Source: Ascaris suum | Lineage: Eukaryota > Nematoda > Chromadorea > Rhabditida > Ascarididae | Direction: 5' to 3' | Length of the DNA stretch: 64,000 nt | NCBI GenBank assembly: GCA_013433145.1 | Contig: CM024191.1 | Coordinates: 5,596,501 to 5,660,500 of the forward strand | In this document: positions 39,832 through 60,800 of the stretch, piece by piece | How the letters are laid out: every line of letters begins with the position of its first letter | How positions within the stretch are numbered: the first letter of the stretch is position 1 | Translations under genes and position numbers: made by a program | The notes under the pieces: model-generated | What the model was told of the DNA's origin: nothing | What the model saw: only the letters and a program-made list of their open reading frames with translations | The model's database searches: none

Positions 39832-39938
39832 GAAAATGTAACAAGTTTGAAGAGTAACGATGAGAACTATATATTGGAAGACCACTTAGAGACGCATCAT
39901 AAAGGTATATTCACCAAAACCTTTGCGGAATTCATCTA
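39832..39938 (+). repeat. Dispersed repeat, copy 2
   Basis: Partner of 30944-31049. It is followed within about 30 bp by a 34-nt poly(A), which suggests movement by retroposition, although copy 1 has no such tail. Confidence 0.85.
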
Positions 39939-39962
39939 ACGAAGCGAACGAGACTGGTACCA

Positions 39963-39964
<2 letters not shown>

Positions 39965-39998
<34 letters not shown>
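39965..39998 (+). repeat. Poly(A) tract, 34 nt
   Basis: Longest A run in the window, 3' of the dispersed repeat copy. Confidence 0.97.
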
Positions 39999-39999
<1 letters not shown>

Positions 40000-40177
40000 G
40001 AAAAGACAAAAACGAAAACGAAAACGAAGATAAAAACATCCAATTTCTTTTTCCTTATAAAATTTAGGTCTCCTTGGTTAAAACATATTCAGAAGCATTA
40101 AAAAAAAAAAAAAAAACTATTGATACGATATTATGTTACGTTTTCAATAATAGTCACAATAGAAAAGATTGCATAGA

Positions 40178-40195
40178 TTTATTATTTAATTTATT
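40178..40195 (-). terminator. AGA polyadenylation signals
   Basis: Two AATAAA hexamers on the minus strand (40190-40195 and 40178-40183) lie about 30-50 nt past the AGA stop codon, in a T/A-rich stretch. That is the usual distance for nematode 3' ends. Confidence 0.6.
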
Positions 40196-40227
40196 CACTT
40201 ATAACATAATACAGTTTAATTGCTCAA

Positions 40228-47460
<7,233 letters not shown>

Positions 47461-47472
47461 CACTAAAATTTT
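47461..47472 (-). promoter_or_regulatory. Candidate spliced-leader trans-splice acceptor of AGA
   Basis: On the minus strand the sequence AAAATTTTAG ends two bases before the ATG of the signal-peptide exon. In nematodes such a U-rich AG site just before the start often receives a spliced leader. It could instead be the acceptor of a 5' UTR intron. Confidence 0.45.
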
Positions 47473-48847
47473 CTTCGATGGAAATGGCTTTGCCGTCACG
47501 CTCTCTATTAAGACGAAAATGTACTGAACTTCGCAAGTCAGTGCTCTCTTGCCGTTTTGGAAGCAAGGTTTGCTCCCAGTGATCAAAACTACTTATGAGA
47601 ACATCTACTAGCATCAATTTAGCAAATGTAACACCAACATCAACACCTTCGTTCAGTAAAAATTCGACCCGAGACAACCTCACGTTGCTTCTAGAATTGC
47701 GATCGATATTTCGAAATATCTTACAAGCTTACGAAAAAGTCGAGTAACAACAAAACCTTTGAGGCAGTCGATAAGATCGGATTTCTTCACTAAATGTTTC
47801 CGGTTGAACTGCTTCCGCATAATAAAATCATTTAACTGTCTTGTATGAGTTTTACAAATCCGAACAAATTAACGTATCATTTAACAATTTCACTGTATGA
47901 GAAAAAAAAAATGTCTATCAACCAAAGCGGTCAATTCGGATCACTATAAAATATATCAGTGTGAAATCCTTGTTTTCAGCTTCTAATCCGTTATTTCTTC
48001 AATTAGGAAAAATCGTCAAATTGCATCAGTGAATCAGTAGATAAACATTAATGTGAGGGAACCATTGCTTGAATAAGTACACTCAAACACCTTTAATAAA
48101 TAATTTATTAACGCAACATCGAGGAATTTTAAAACGAAATCCGGTGAAAAAGAACTCACTAAAACATCACTGATGCGGGTGGATAAAAGCTAAGAAACGA
48201 TAATATCGCATCGAAAAGATATCTCAAAAGAAACTATGTGCATAATAGCGTGAATTTTAAAATAAAGAAGCCGATTATCGATTGAAGTAGATTTCTTTTC
48301 TTTTTTTTTTAAAGGAGGGAAATTGATAAGTACTACCGCATGAAAAAAAAGCCTATTAAAATTAGGTTAGCAACTGAGAATGTCTACAAAATTTGCATAA
48401 TGTCAAGCGAATATATTTGTAATGTGCAGTGCATGACCAGAAAGCCAAAAAAAAAAAAAAAAAAATCTGTGGTCAAACGATCATATCTGAAATATTTGAG
48501 AGGGCAATCGAAGTGCAGCACAAACAATACACTTTAGGACGCAGATAAGCGCGCATCAATCATAATAGTGGGAGGAGCGATGTGCTAGCTAGCTAGAGGC
48601 AAGCGGATATATCTAAATGATGGAGATAGGAAACATGACGCAAAAGCATCACCAAGTGAGGGACATCCCGAGATCAAACTTCAACATCATATACGAATAC
48701 CAATCACATACCACTCATTCCCTTAGCTACCAGAGCCATTCACCTAATGAAGTTCCGGAGTCACGAAATACGGCGGAGCCTTTGTGCTGAAAAAAACGTT
48801 TGCAGAACCGGGCTCTATTAAACATCCATAAAACAGCGAAATCGCAA
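47473..48847. other. Intergenic between unc-11 and AGA
   Basis: Should hold the unc-11 3' UTR and the AGA promoter. No clear AATAAA was found just past the unc-11 stop. An A18 run lies near 48449. Confidence 0.5.
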
Positions 48848-51800
48848 TCACAAGAAGGGATGTTGACTAGGTGGCTGTGTGGGTGCAGTCGTCTGTGTTG
48901 ACTGCGCCGTCGGCGCGACTCCGTAAACTGCGGCTGGCACCTGTCCATAGCCTGTTTGACCGTACACCCCCATCATCGGTTGCTGACTATACATGCCTGA
49001 AAATACCGCCTCCATCTATTGGAAATTTTCCCATCACTTGCAACCTTCACGCAAAAAAATTGAGATCAAATTCCATTCTTTCATTTTTAGGACAATATTT
49101 TAGGATCAGGGAGTACAACCTATTCATATAAGTAGGGCAGTGTGTTGGTATTCTACGACCAATCCTATCCGGAAGGGTGGACGTTATCTACTCCCAGAAC
49201 AGAGTATTTACATTAAAACTTTTAATCAAAGACCAGGACGAAATGTTTAGCTCGTTCTTAGCAAACCCAGGTTATTGAGTTAAATCACTCTTGTGTACCG
49301 ACTACGAGCAAAAATAATAAACTCCCGTCATATTTAATAGAAGTCTCGAAGCGGCAGTGACTCAGAGATGATCATTCTTTACATCTCTTCTCTCTCCCTC
49401 CCCCCCCCCCCCCCCCGGTGTCCTTTGATGCTTCAGTTAGATAAAGAGAAGATAAAAGACAATAGAAGTACCCGGCTGAGGGGGTATGCACCCATTGGCG
49501 GCCATTGCTGTGGAGCAATTTGAGCAAACGGCATTTGCGGTATTTGATGTGGTACCACTGCTGGGCGCACACCACCTTGGTTATTCCATTGCACTGGTTT
49601 CCTGCAAAATGAATCTATTTCGTAAAAAAAAAATATGCTGAAAAAAAATCAGTAAACGAGGCAACGTTTTAGAGAAGCTAGCACGAAATATACCTCAATA
49701 ACCACCTCCGTAAGTTGTCAACAAATAAGACGACATGGCACAAACCGAAAACAGAAATCCACAAAAGATTCATTTTTTTTTGTAACTCCAAGAGGGTGAA
49801 ATGTACGTTTTTTTTTCCACTTTCTTTCAATGCTGATGGAGCAATCTGACTTAAAGCGCTGGATGTCATCCTACGTTGTCCATCATAAGCACTAAGCGTT
49901 ATGACTCTAACTTCGGAGCTTCCTGAGTTAAAATACCAAATAGACAGAAATACATATAAATAGGAGCATCGACCTGACATCATCATAATGCGCTTTCGCA
50001 AAGCAAATATAAAAAGCGCACGCTTGAGAAATAATTGGAAAACTCTATGTACTATCAAACAACTTTCATATATACGGTATCAGCTTTAAAAAATTTGACG
50101 TTGCGACAGAGGTAAAATTACCAAAAAGCTTTGCTTTAAAAAACCATTCATATTTTCGAATGAAGAGTTTTACAAAATAACCAAAAAGTTTCACCAAATT
50201 ACCAGAAAGTTTTACAAAACTACCAAAATGTTTTACAAAATTACCAGAAGGTTTACTTTTAAAAAAACCATTTTATTTCACTCAAAAATCAAATAGATCA
50301 ACTATGATGATCTACGTAAGAAAAAAGACCCTTCATAAAGCAAACAAATGTCATTAGGCGAGCTTTACTAGTGGTGTTTTCCCGCTAAAGCAACAGCACT
50401 AAGATCAAGCAGTACATTTCGCTTCCCTTCCCGATTAAGTACTGATTGAGATATTCCCCTATCAGTATCCCACGAAACCGTAATTATTTTTTAAACGAAA
50501 CATACTCACCCTTGACTAGCAGCTGCTGCCTTCCCTCCAATTGACAGGTTGTCAGCGAGTGACGACAATGCGCTGTCAAGATCACCTCCGCCGAATTTGC
50601 CCGTCTGCGAAGTAGCCGTCGAAGCAGATGCGGCTGACTGTTGACCATAAGCGTCCAAAGATGTGCCACCTGAATACCAAATAAGTGCATTAATTTCTTC
50701 TATACGATCCATCATACGAGTGTAATGCTATCCAAAATGTCGATATGCACGAATCCTCACAAACTTTTTCATAAAAAACTTCACCTGTGGAATTTTAATT
50801 AAAATTTCACGATGAACACCGAAAGACAACGTGTGCACAAAGCATCACTATCGTACAATATCAGATTACAAGCAAAATCATAACAAGAACAACGAATCAC
50901 GCATCGTTTGCATTGTTACTACAATGCAGTCATCAAGTGGAGCAAAATGTGAAAGAGAGGAAGGAAAAGAGAGAGAAATGACAGTCGGGAAGAGATAGAA
51001 AGAGGGACGGGGAGAAAAAAAGAAGGGAAAAAATTGGTTCAACATTACAATGAACATTCCTTCACTTCGATATCGCCAACAATACAATTGTATAACGTAA
51101 CACCACCCAATACACGACCACAAAACACTTTAACAAAAGCCATTCAAAGAAAAAAAAAGGACAAAACAGATCAACGCACATCGATCGCACTTCCGAAGAC
51201 TTACCTCCAGGGATATTAGACACACCTTAAAAAAATTCAATTAATACAAAAGCTTTAAGTCGGCTAAACGAATACTGCACTTCCGCCTACAAGGAAAGCC
51301 ACTTTTAACGTTTAAAAGAGCACTGTGTGATCGTAGAAAAATAACCTGCACAAATAATTTTGAAACAGTGTTCACCGCTTTTCCACGTATTTCCCTATTA
51401 GCCTGGTCCCTATTAACATGATTTCTTCTTAATTTTCGGCAAGAAATTGCTGTAACGGATAGATGGGGTGTTACTGAATTTCGTACACTCTAATCACGCG
51501 AAGGATCATATTATAACAAAAGAATATAGTGTAACTCATTAAATTTTAGGCAGCTTGTCAAAGTTGAAATATGCACTCTCATCATGATTCCCCGCCTTGG
51601 AAAATTTCAACTGACCTAAGCCTGCTCACATTTCCAAAAAAAACTGCAAACATCAGCGATTGCCGCATATGCAAAATTTGAGGCAATATGCGAAGAACGT
51701 GCTACTAAAAATGACATCATCAAACTAACTATGCGGCGGTGCACCAACTGACTGCATTTGCATATGCTGAGGAAGAACCGGTGATGACGTATAACTTCCA

Positions 51801-54800
51801 TCCATATGTGCTGCAAAATCACAACATCTTTCAGCGACGACACATCACGGTGGTCAGTGGTGATTCAATATTCTTTTTTTGCAGACAGGATGCAGTGCTT
51901 TTTTCTTAGCGACTCAACTGCGATGAGCTTACTACGACACACTTTTCCCTCTCACACGGATTTCCACGTCACTTCCGTGTTGAATCGATCACCAGCAGTG
52001 AAAAAGTCAAGCGTTTATTCCACGCTCTTGAAATCAACCTTCAAATGAGATCAAATCTTCAACGGTTGCTAAATGATGTGATGTTTATCTCATACAAAAT
52101 AACGCAAAAATCCTCATAGAATAGCCAACAACGATGAAGGAAACCTAACATATGTGGAAAAGATAGCTTCGCGGACAAATAAAAATGACTGTAGAAAGTT
52201 TATACAGATAAATTCGTCGATAAAAACTACTGATAATTGGAATCAGTAGAATATTATATCGAAAGAATACATAGGAAAAATCAAATATGCGTTGAGTCGG
52301 TTAAACAACCTACAAAATGGTGTCTGATCGTAGATTCCGAGTCTTTGTCCCTGCTGAGGTTGAGGGACCGACTGCGCAGCGCTCTGCGCAGAGAATGGAA
52401 CTGGCGATGGATTCGCTGCAAACTACCCAGTTAAGAATATAGAAGAACTCAGCGAAATTGAGAATGTGGAAATGTTTATGCATCGACCTCAACCACATAA
52501 ACAGTTGCGTTTTCTAGGCGTAAGCATATGACGACGGGAAGTAATTAAAGTGAGAATTTTTGCACATAAAACAACATTGCGACAGCATTGACATTCGGTG
52601 AGGGAACAAAATTGGAATTAGAGTTTTTCCATCAATACAATGAACAATAACATCTTGTAGGCATTTTAACTGCATTAGTTTACGGCATTTTTTGAGGGGT
52701 ATTTTGTTGCCCATAGAGGAGCAATTCCTTTCCATAATAAATTCACTTCAATCATTTGAAAAATTCACTCGTCCAGCATAACTGCAACTAAACAAAAAGT
52801 AAAAGCAGCAAATCTATAGTTGCTGAAAACAACCTGATGAATTATTCGACGCTGGTGCGCAAAATGATGGAATTTCGGGCTGCATTGGTGTGGTTACCGT
52901 CGCGCTTACGCCCGCCGTGTGTAGTGCTGAAACTCAATTTGAACATAGTTTACGATATAATTCTTCAAAATATTCCTATATTAGATCTCGTTTTTATCTA
53001 TAGCTGATTCTTGAACAAGATAAACGTTAACGCCTCTATGGATCCTACCGCCCAATTGGAGATTCTTCGATAACTTTTACCGCTCCACAAAATGAATTTG
53101 TAATAATAAACCTTCGATGTGTGACCTAGCTTTGAACGTTATAAGTAAAACCTACTTATTGTGTTGCGCTAAACACAACGAGAAAATGCTCAAAAACGTG
53201 AAAGTGGATACTCGCAAAAAGTAACGCTTTTTTTTAAAATCGCAATATGCAAATTCACAGCTTTTAATTGGACATTCGCAAAAAGCGAATTGCCATCGCA
53301 ATAGCTTTAGGACTTTACTGCGAAATAACACAGTAGTGCAATTCGCACCCCACTTAATTTTACGCAGTCTTAATTTAATGTTGCACCTTTCCGTTTCGTT
53401 ATTTTTCTTTCGAGGGCGAATTGCGCCATATACACTCTGTATGTATTTGTACTTTAAAGTCTAGAACACGAAACATTCAATAGCACAACAATGCCACTCC
53501 CATAAACGCTGTAGGAATAACACTTAGACGAAAAAAATTACATCAATCACATAAAATGCAATAAGAGACCGCTGATATCATTGAATTGTTATCAGGAACA
53601 CACATATTCTACCAACAGAAATTATCCACTCATAACATAATCGAAAAAAAGACAGACCAACAAAGATCGACAAATACGACCGATGCAATTCCACTCAAAT
53701 TTAATGACCAATCATGGAGAATTTGGAATGATCATTTGTGGAACGTGATCGAGAACCTCAACTCTTCACTAAGGGATCTACGGATGTGGATAAGGTGGTT
53801 GGTAAGCCTGAGTGTATACATCAATAAGAATAAAAGACTGACCTTGAGCGTTATGTTGCATGGCTCCAAATGGATTGCGTAAAGCGGAGCTGACGGTTTC
53901 ACTTGGCGGAGCCGCTTCATCTCCACTCGAGCTCGAATCTGCCGCTGCTGGTGCCGCTTTGCTCCAGTCATGCTGCGCCTCGCTGAGCGGTGCCCATGGC
54001 TGTGGTTCATGTGCTTCGGCAGTCCATTGTGTATCGGTCGTTCCCGTCACGAACGGGTTCGTGCTCTCGACAGTCCCCACTGCTGGATTGACGCCTTACT
54101 ACTACATCGACGACTAAACCTCCTCCTATCTGTTGCCACACACTCATTTATTTTTTCGTTCTAGCTGCTTCCTTAACTCCACATCTTCATTTCTTTTTCA
54201 CAACATCATGCAATAATCCATTCTGTCCACCAAGTCTTGCAGTCAAAAGGTGTTATACACTATAATTCCAACGAATTCCGTCGAAGAGTCACTTTTGACG
54301 AATAACAAAACAACAAAAAATACATTTGTCTCGAATGTTACAACTGCAGTAGTAGCTTCGACGTGTACAGCTATCAAGTAAAATTCCCCTCTAAGCGACA
54401 AAAAAAAATTACTTTCCAGCGGTAGTCAGTGCGGATGGTCCATACAAAATTCTTACAGTATTACTTAGCCAAAAGTACTTCTTTCAGAGCGCGACTCATA
54501 CGTTCACATGCAAATAATTCTTATGAAAATGTTTACACTATAAACAACATTCAAATCTTCTAAAAAAATAAATCAGAGTTTAAAAAAACGCAACAACTGA
54601 GTGCCTGAAATGCGCTCTTTACAATGGACTTCGACAATTTGTACGGTGAAGTTCCATGGATCTGTTTTAAGAAGAGTATAAGCAGCCTTTTAAGCTCATC
54701 TGTAATCATCTCCAAACATTCAGCTAATACTTATTAGCTGAATCGTTTCTAAACAGGAAACGATCTCGCTAATAAAAATCGAGTGATAATATGTCGCGTA

Positions 54801-57800
54801 TAAGAAAAATTTCAACTTCTCTGATCTGTCAAATTTTTGGCGCTGAATATGTTCGCTTGAATCATTTGCGTGCAAAAATTCGCACATCCACATCAAAAAA
54901 AAAAAAAAAAAATGTCTGAAGGTGTTCAATTCCATTAAAAATTGATTCTTCACCTCAAAGTGCAAAAATTCTGCAGAATAATTGCAAAGCAAAAACGAAA
55001 AGAAACATGATTGAAAAAAAAATATGGCTTGCTATACGTCGCTGAAAATCTACGACGCAACTGCCACTGAAGCAATATCACACAGATCGGTGTTCGAGCC
55101 AGATTGAAACCGTGATGTGCCACAAACAATTAAAAAATCAAACACATCCCATCACAGCACAACAATAATCTACTTCAGTAACACAAGTACAAGCACGATG
55201 ACAATATCATACGACACAACACAACACAACATTTAAATATAGATATATAGATAAAATAAGCGTGATAATGCTCACTGACAAGACAACATCGAGTGATCGC
55301 GGAAGTAATATTTGAAAAAAAAAAAACAAACAAAAAAAGAGAGTTTTAAAAAATAGATAAAACTTGCAGGTGTGTCGAATGCTTATGTATTACCAGTGGA
55401 ATGGAAGAATAAATCTGATAAAGCAATTGGCAATCATTTTAAAGAATAAAGAAAAAGAAAAGAAACAAAGACGCACCATAAGGTCCATGGTTAGCAGTTG
55501 TTGCATTCGGAACGCTAGCGAACGCTCTCGAAAAATCCGCTCCAAACGTGGTCGAATTTGAAGCATGAGGAAAAGCTGTATATGCTGAAAGGATCGAAAC
55601 TACTTGTGATGCATTCCAGTTTGGAAATATCGACAAGGTATCGCAACATAAAAATAATACATGCATCTAAAATTGCCAACACTAAACCGACTCGCTGTAA
55701 TAAACAACCGCATTTGTTGACACTAATAGCAGCCTGATTAAGGAAAAAAAAATCAACGTCAAAATCACAGAAGCGTTCAAAAATTGAACATTTCTATCTA
55801 GGAAGAGAAAGCGCGCCACCATAGCACAAAAACTAACAAATCAACGATAAACGAAATAAACTTTTTTACCACAGTTGTAGTCTGGAAACCTCCTATGAAA
55901 CGATCGCACACGAGTGGAAATTCTCATACCTAATAACTAATAAACTTCAAACTTAGAAAGTCTCTGCTATGATGTTTATTTTTTTGTATCATCAAGGAGA
56001 GAATAGAGCAACTGCAACAATTACAACGATCACCTTTGAACCGTTAACAAAGCCATTTAAACCATCTCGCGTTTTTGTGATAGTTAGAGAACTGAGAGAA
56101 GACATTCTTGAACATTTGCTCCACTCTATATCATAAATAACGATATGCCTACTACTTTCCTCCCATTAAAATTATATAAAAAGCCTAAACTGTCTGCAAA
56201 CACGATGAATTATGCTCCTTGAAATCAGAATATCACTTCCTGAAATGAGAGTATTTTAACGCGAAATCAGCTCATTATTAACAACTTAAACAGCTCTAAA
56301 GACTGATTTTCAGCATTTTACAAGCTGCAATACCATTTCATGCATTTCTTAAAACTACTACTTATCAATATGCTGCATCAACATTTCGATGAAATATGAA
56401 TGAAAAGAATTTCGACTTCAAAAAATTCTCTAAAATGGCACGGAATCATCAGCTACATTCTGATGCAGTGTACTGAAATTTACATAAATCACCTTGCTCT
56501 TATATTAAGTTTAGAGCGAAAATGCAAAAAAAAAGTGCAAAAGCAAGCGGCAAGTTTCTTCAAAACCGGAAACTGCAAAAAAGTAAAGAACACGAACGTA
56601 CCAGCACTAACGGATGGTGCGCTGATAATAGGAGAAGGTTGTTGAAAGATGTTCTGCGCGAATGGGTTTGTCGGATCGAGGGACATCGAAGGCGCCGGTT
56701 GTGTGCTGCTCGCAGTTGCAGCACTTGGCACCGGATCGAAAAGCGACAGCAAGTCGTCACTCGGTTTCGATACAGGTTGCTGTTGTGATTCGGCGGCTGG
56801 TCTGTCAGTAATATTTGCGAACGGATTCAAAGCATGGTTCGCGTCACCTCTGGTGTTACCCATCGCCTGTTTCTTTCTCTGTTCCTGAAATTCTACCGCT
56901 CCAGATACTTCACGACGTAAAATGGAAATCGAAGCAGCTCTAAATACCCATCACTATATTCTACCTGTCCTGTTGACACGCCGTCAAAAAACGTTTCATT
57001 AGTGCTGCTGATATTAAATCGGTGTCACTGTCATATAGGAGAGACATTAGTTTAGTCAAAAATCCACATGTAAGTTTTCGTGTTGAAAAAAGTCGAAAGT
57101 CCATATCTAAAATTCATTTTAAAAAATCCCAAAAAATTTTCTAAGCGAAAAAATATATTAAGTTCTCCATGGCGATCACCTTTCAAACTTCTATTATAAA
57201 TAATATCACTTTCATTTCGAGGCAATATTTGGCTGTGATCTTAAGTGGATTTTTTCAATCGTTTGCAATAAAAAGTTGTCATATTTCTAAGCATAAATTC
57301 CGAATCGTAAAAATGCGAGAGTACCTTTGCCCATTACGCGGAATTTTGCCCAAGCCCCTTAAAAATCCTCAGCAGTACGCGGAATCACTCAGAAAAAAAC
57401 GAAATAAGAGCGGAAAATATATCTCAAATCAATTGTAGGTGAGTAATGAATGATAGCATTATTAGGTAAAACTTCAAGGATCGTAGTTGCGGACCCAACT
57501 TATGTCAACTTTTAAGTACAACAAAACTGTGGTTCATTTTTATCTAATCAAAGACCTTATAATGTTGAACGCCAATCACCACCTACAATCATAATCATTA
57601 TAATCCCACCACAATTACAAAGAAACGAATAAAAAGTGTAAACCTCAAACGCTCTTAAGCGCTCCTTTTCCTCCTCCAAATATTTCTGTTTGGCTGCGTC
57701 CTCGATAGCAGTCGTCTGCCGATCGGAAGAGAACAGCGATGACGTCTGTCCCATTGCAGCCGCAAACTGCTCACTCTAAAGAGTAATTCTATCCAAATTA

Positions 57801-60800
57801 GCTTCAAAAATTTACATATTTGCATAAATCACTACGCAAGTGAATATTTTATGCTTAGCATGGTGCAACTTACACAATGTAAAGTGTAACCTCAAAATGG
57901 ATGTCTCCACTTTGTGAATGTCATCTCCACAAGAGGAAAAATTGTAGTTTGTAAACTTAAAAAAAGATTAGAAGGCTGATGGAATTTAAAAACCTATCTC
58001 GACTATTGCGTTGAGTGGAAAAGTTACCATCGTCATTAGATGCTCTGGCATGAAACATATTTATTCAAGAACTGCTAAAATCGAATTTCAAAAAATCGCC
58101 GAAATATACGCTAGACAAAAACCAAAACGTCTAACATGATTAGTGCTAGCAGGCATCTTGCCGCCTTCGAGATGCACAAGATGCGCTTCGAGCGCTTCAA
58201 GCAACGAAGCAGGCGCACGCGTTAAATCCGGAATTTCACCGCGATCGATGCCAACCGTTTCGGCCACCTTCAGGAATTCTGCCACCTTATCCAATCGTAA
58301 CTGTAAATTAGTGGTTTTAGTTGCTCATCGTACGATAATATTTCAGGACTGTGAAACGATGCTCAGAGATGTCAATCTCATCACGTATTAGTAAACCCCA
58401 TCTGGCCTCTATTTCTTTCTCTTTCTTCATTACCACATCTTATCCAAATATAGTTGTAAAAGTAGTTAAAAGTGCTCGACTGTACTAGCCAATATTGTTA
58501 TATTCGGTCTTCCATTCTCCCAACTGCAATTTCTAGTCGACAATTTGTGGATGAATGAAAAAATGCAAATCAAAACGAACAACCAACCAAAAAAGACTTG
58601 TACATATCCAACGCCTCTCGGCACTGCTTCTTATTCATATCGAAGTATTTCTCGAGCAAATTTATAACGCCATCATTATAGCATGCAAAAAGACGGATGA
58701 GATCACGAAAGAGAAGAATAAACGAGCAATTTATAACACCGTTGTTGAGCTCGCCTGATGTTACCTAAAACACAACTCTGTTATTTATAAAGGAAGCGCA
58801 CAATATAGCACATTTATCGCATTAAAACTTCACTCGTTAACACATCGACTACAACACTTAGGAGTCGAAAAAACGTAATTTTATAGCAGCCTTATCTCGT
58901 TATTAATGAACTTACGTTAATTGAAAATACTTAACTTTTAAACTGAAGATATATTGCTGACACACACACTATAAACACTTTGCAATAAATCATACGCTTC
59001 ATCTCGCTGAATAGTTGATTCCAATTTATTAAAAAGCACTGATTTCAGGTCTTAAGTAACTAACTTTAAGCACTAGACACTCTCCTATATGCAAATCGCC
59101 ATTTATAAGTTCACTTCGAATAAGCGTTGTCGGATTGAGGCACAAGTTCATGCAATTGTGATTGCCTTTTATTTTCCTCCGTTTATCACGAACTCTATGT
59201 GACGTCCCAATAAAATATTACGTTTGAAGAAATTCGCTGCTTTAGCCCCACTAAGAAATCTGATCGAAGAAGCAATAAAAATTCAGCGCAGCTTTAGCAA
59301 CAAAGTCAAAAAAACACTCCACACTTCGAACACTCGTTCTAAATGCATTTTACGATTTCACAAAGTGTTGTGTTTTATTCGGACAGTAATATCCGGCCAT
59401 TATGTTAGAGATTCACAACGGAAGCATTTCAAAACGAAATACAGTCTTTTAAAAAAACTTTCTATTCCGTTCACCGATTTTATAAAATCGAAAACATTTG
59501 TGGAAAGTCTACGTTACAATCTAAGTTTGACCTGCAAACCTAAAATAAAAACTATGAAGAGAATGAGGAAGTGGATGATTAAAAGAACAAACAAACTTTG
59601 AAAACCTTCAGGGGCAGCATCGTTATCGTTTCCTAAGGGCTCCAAGTTTATGCATACGAACTTGTAGCCAAAGATACAGAAATCTACAGTCTTTCCGCCT
59701 CTTTTAATTGCAGTTTGATTCCAAAAAAAGAAGCTAGATGAATTTGCTGATCACAACTACAATCAAATATCTACGCTTTTGCTTCATTTTTTGTTAGCCT
59801 GAAGAAAATCACAAGTAAATGAATATTCAAGAACAAAAATTCATCTATGTTAGTTGAGGTCTAATTGGCCATAATAACTGTCCCATATAACTAAAAGTTT
59901 TCAAAGTTCATACCTCTTGTGAATAAACAGTTGCTTTTTTGCGAGACGAGACTTATAGCTCTAACGCTCAAACGATGTAAACCTCAGCGAAAATTTATGA
60001 AGTGAACTAGCTCGAATTGGCTCTATCGATCCAAAAAAAAAGCTTGTTGCAAAATATTTTCCAAGAAAACTTGAGAAAAAGTGGGAAAATTTCCTAAATT
60101 TCAATGAACGTCATGAAAACGAACGCAGCATAAAGAAGGTAGCCATTGGATAGTATAAATTTGATGAAGCACACGAAAAATGGACGAGACACGCGATCGC
60201 TTATTTCACCATCTTCAGAGCGTGAATTTACATATCAGATCAATACTATACACGCAAACAGATAAGCTGATTGCTTCGATAAATGATATCAAAAACACCT
60301 CTCATTCTAGGCTCGCTCTTATTACAGGTGCAATTCATCTATGAGCTGCAAAGAAAATGACTCACCTGAAACTCCAAAAGCGCATCGATTTGATTTTGCA
60401 AGATCGGCAACGTTTTCAGCAACTGAAAAGCGATTGTTAGTGCACATAAGGTAAGGTAAATAATGCAGATATTCGGAAGTTAAAGAAACAAAACAATCAT
60501 TACAAAAAAAAAAGAAATCAAGACCGAAGAAGGGTAGTCAAAATGGAATTCCGACTATAGAGATGAAAAGCGGAAACGATGGCTCACAAGACAAAACATG
60601 CTGTTTTCTACCAGTGATAGAGAACATTTGCCTCATATAATGCACACAGCATACTGTTCTGATGAAAAGATGCAACTGCTGGAATGAAATCAGTATAGTG
60701 TAAACTTAGTGAGCATTCTATTCCATTGCGTGACCCCCCCCCCCCCCAATTTTCCTGATCACCTGATGATCAATCGTCTATATTATTGCGAATGATTCAA

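Larger units (their letters stand above)
37769..40177. other. Intergenic between AGA and the RDE-8-like gene
   Basis: Holds the second dispersed repeat copy and a long poly(A). No coding exon found. Confidence 0.5.

Noticed and set aside
49472..49491. Extension of the unc-11 exon to the GTACTT donor at 49471
   Set aside because: It would break phase with the last exon; the donor at 49491 joins PPMG to MYSQQ in frame.
59224..59601. Basic 125-codon plus-strand frame in an unc-11 intron
   Set aside because: Starts at TTG, AT-rich lysine-heavy composition, no domain and no promoter or splice context.
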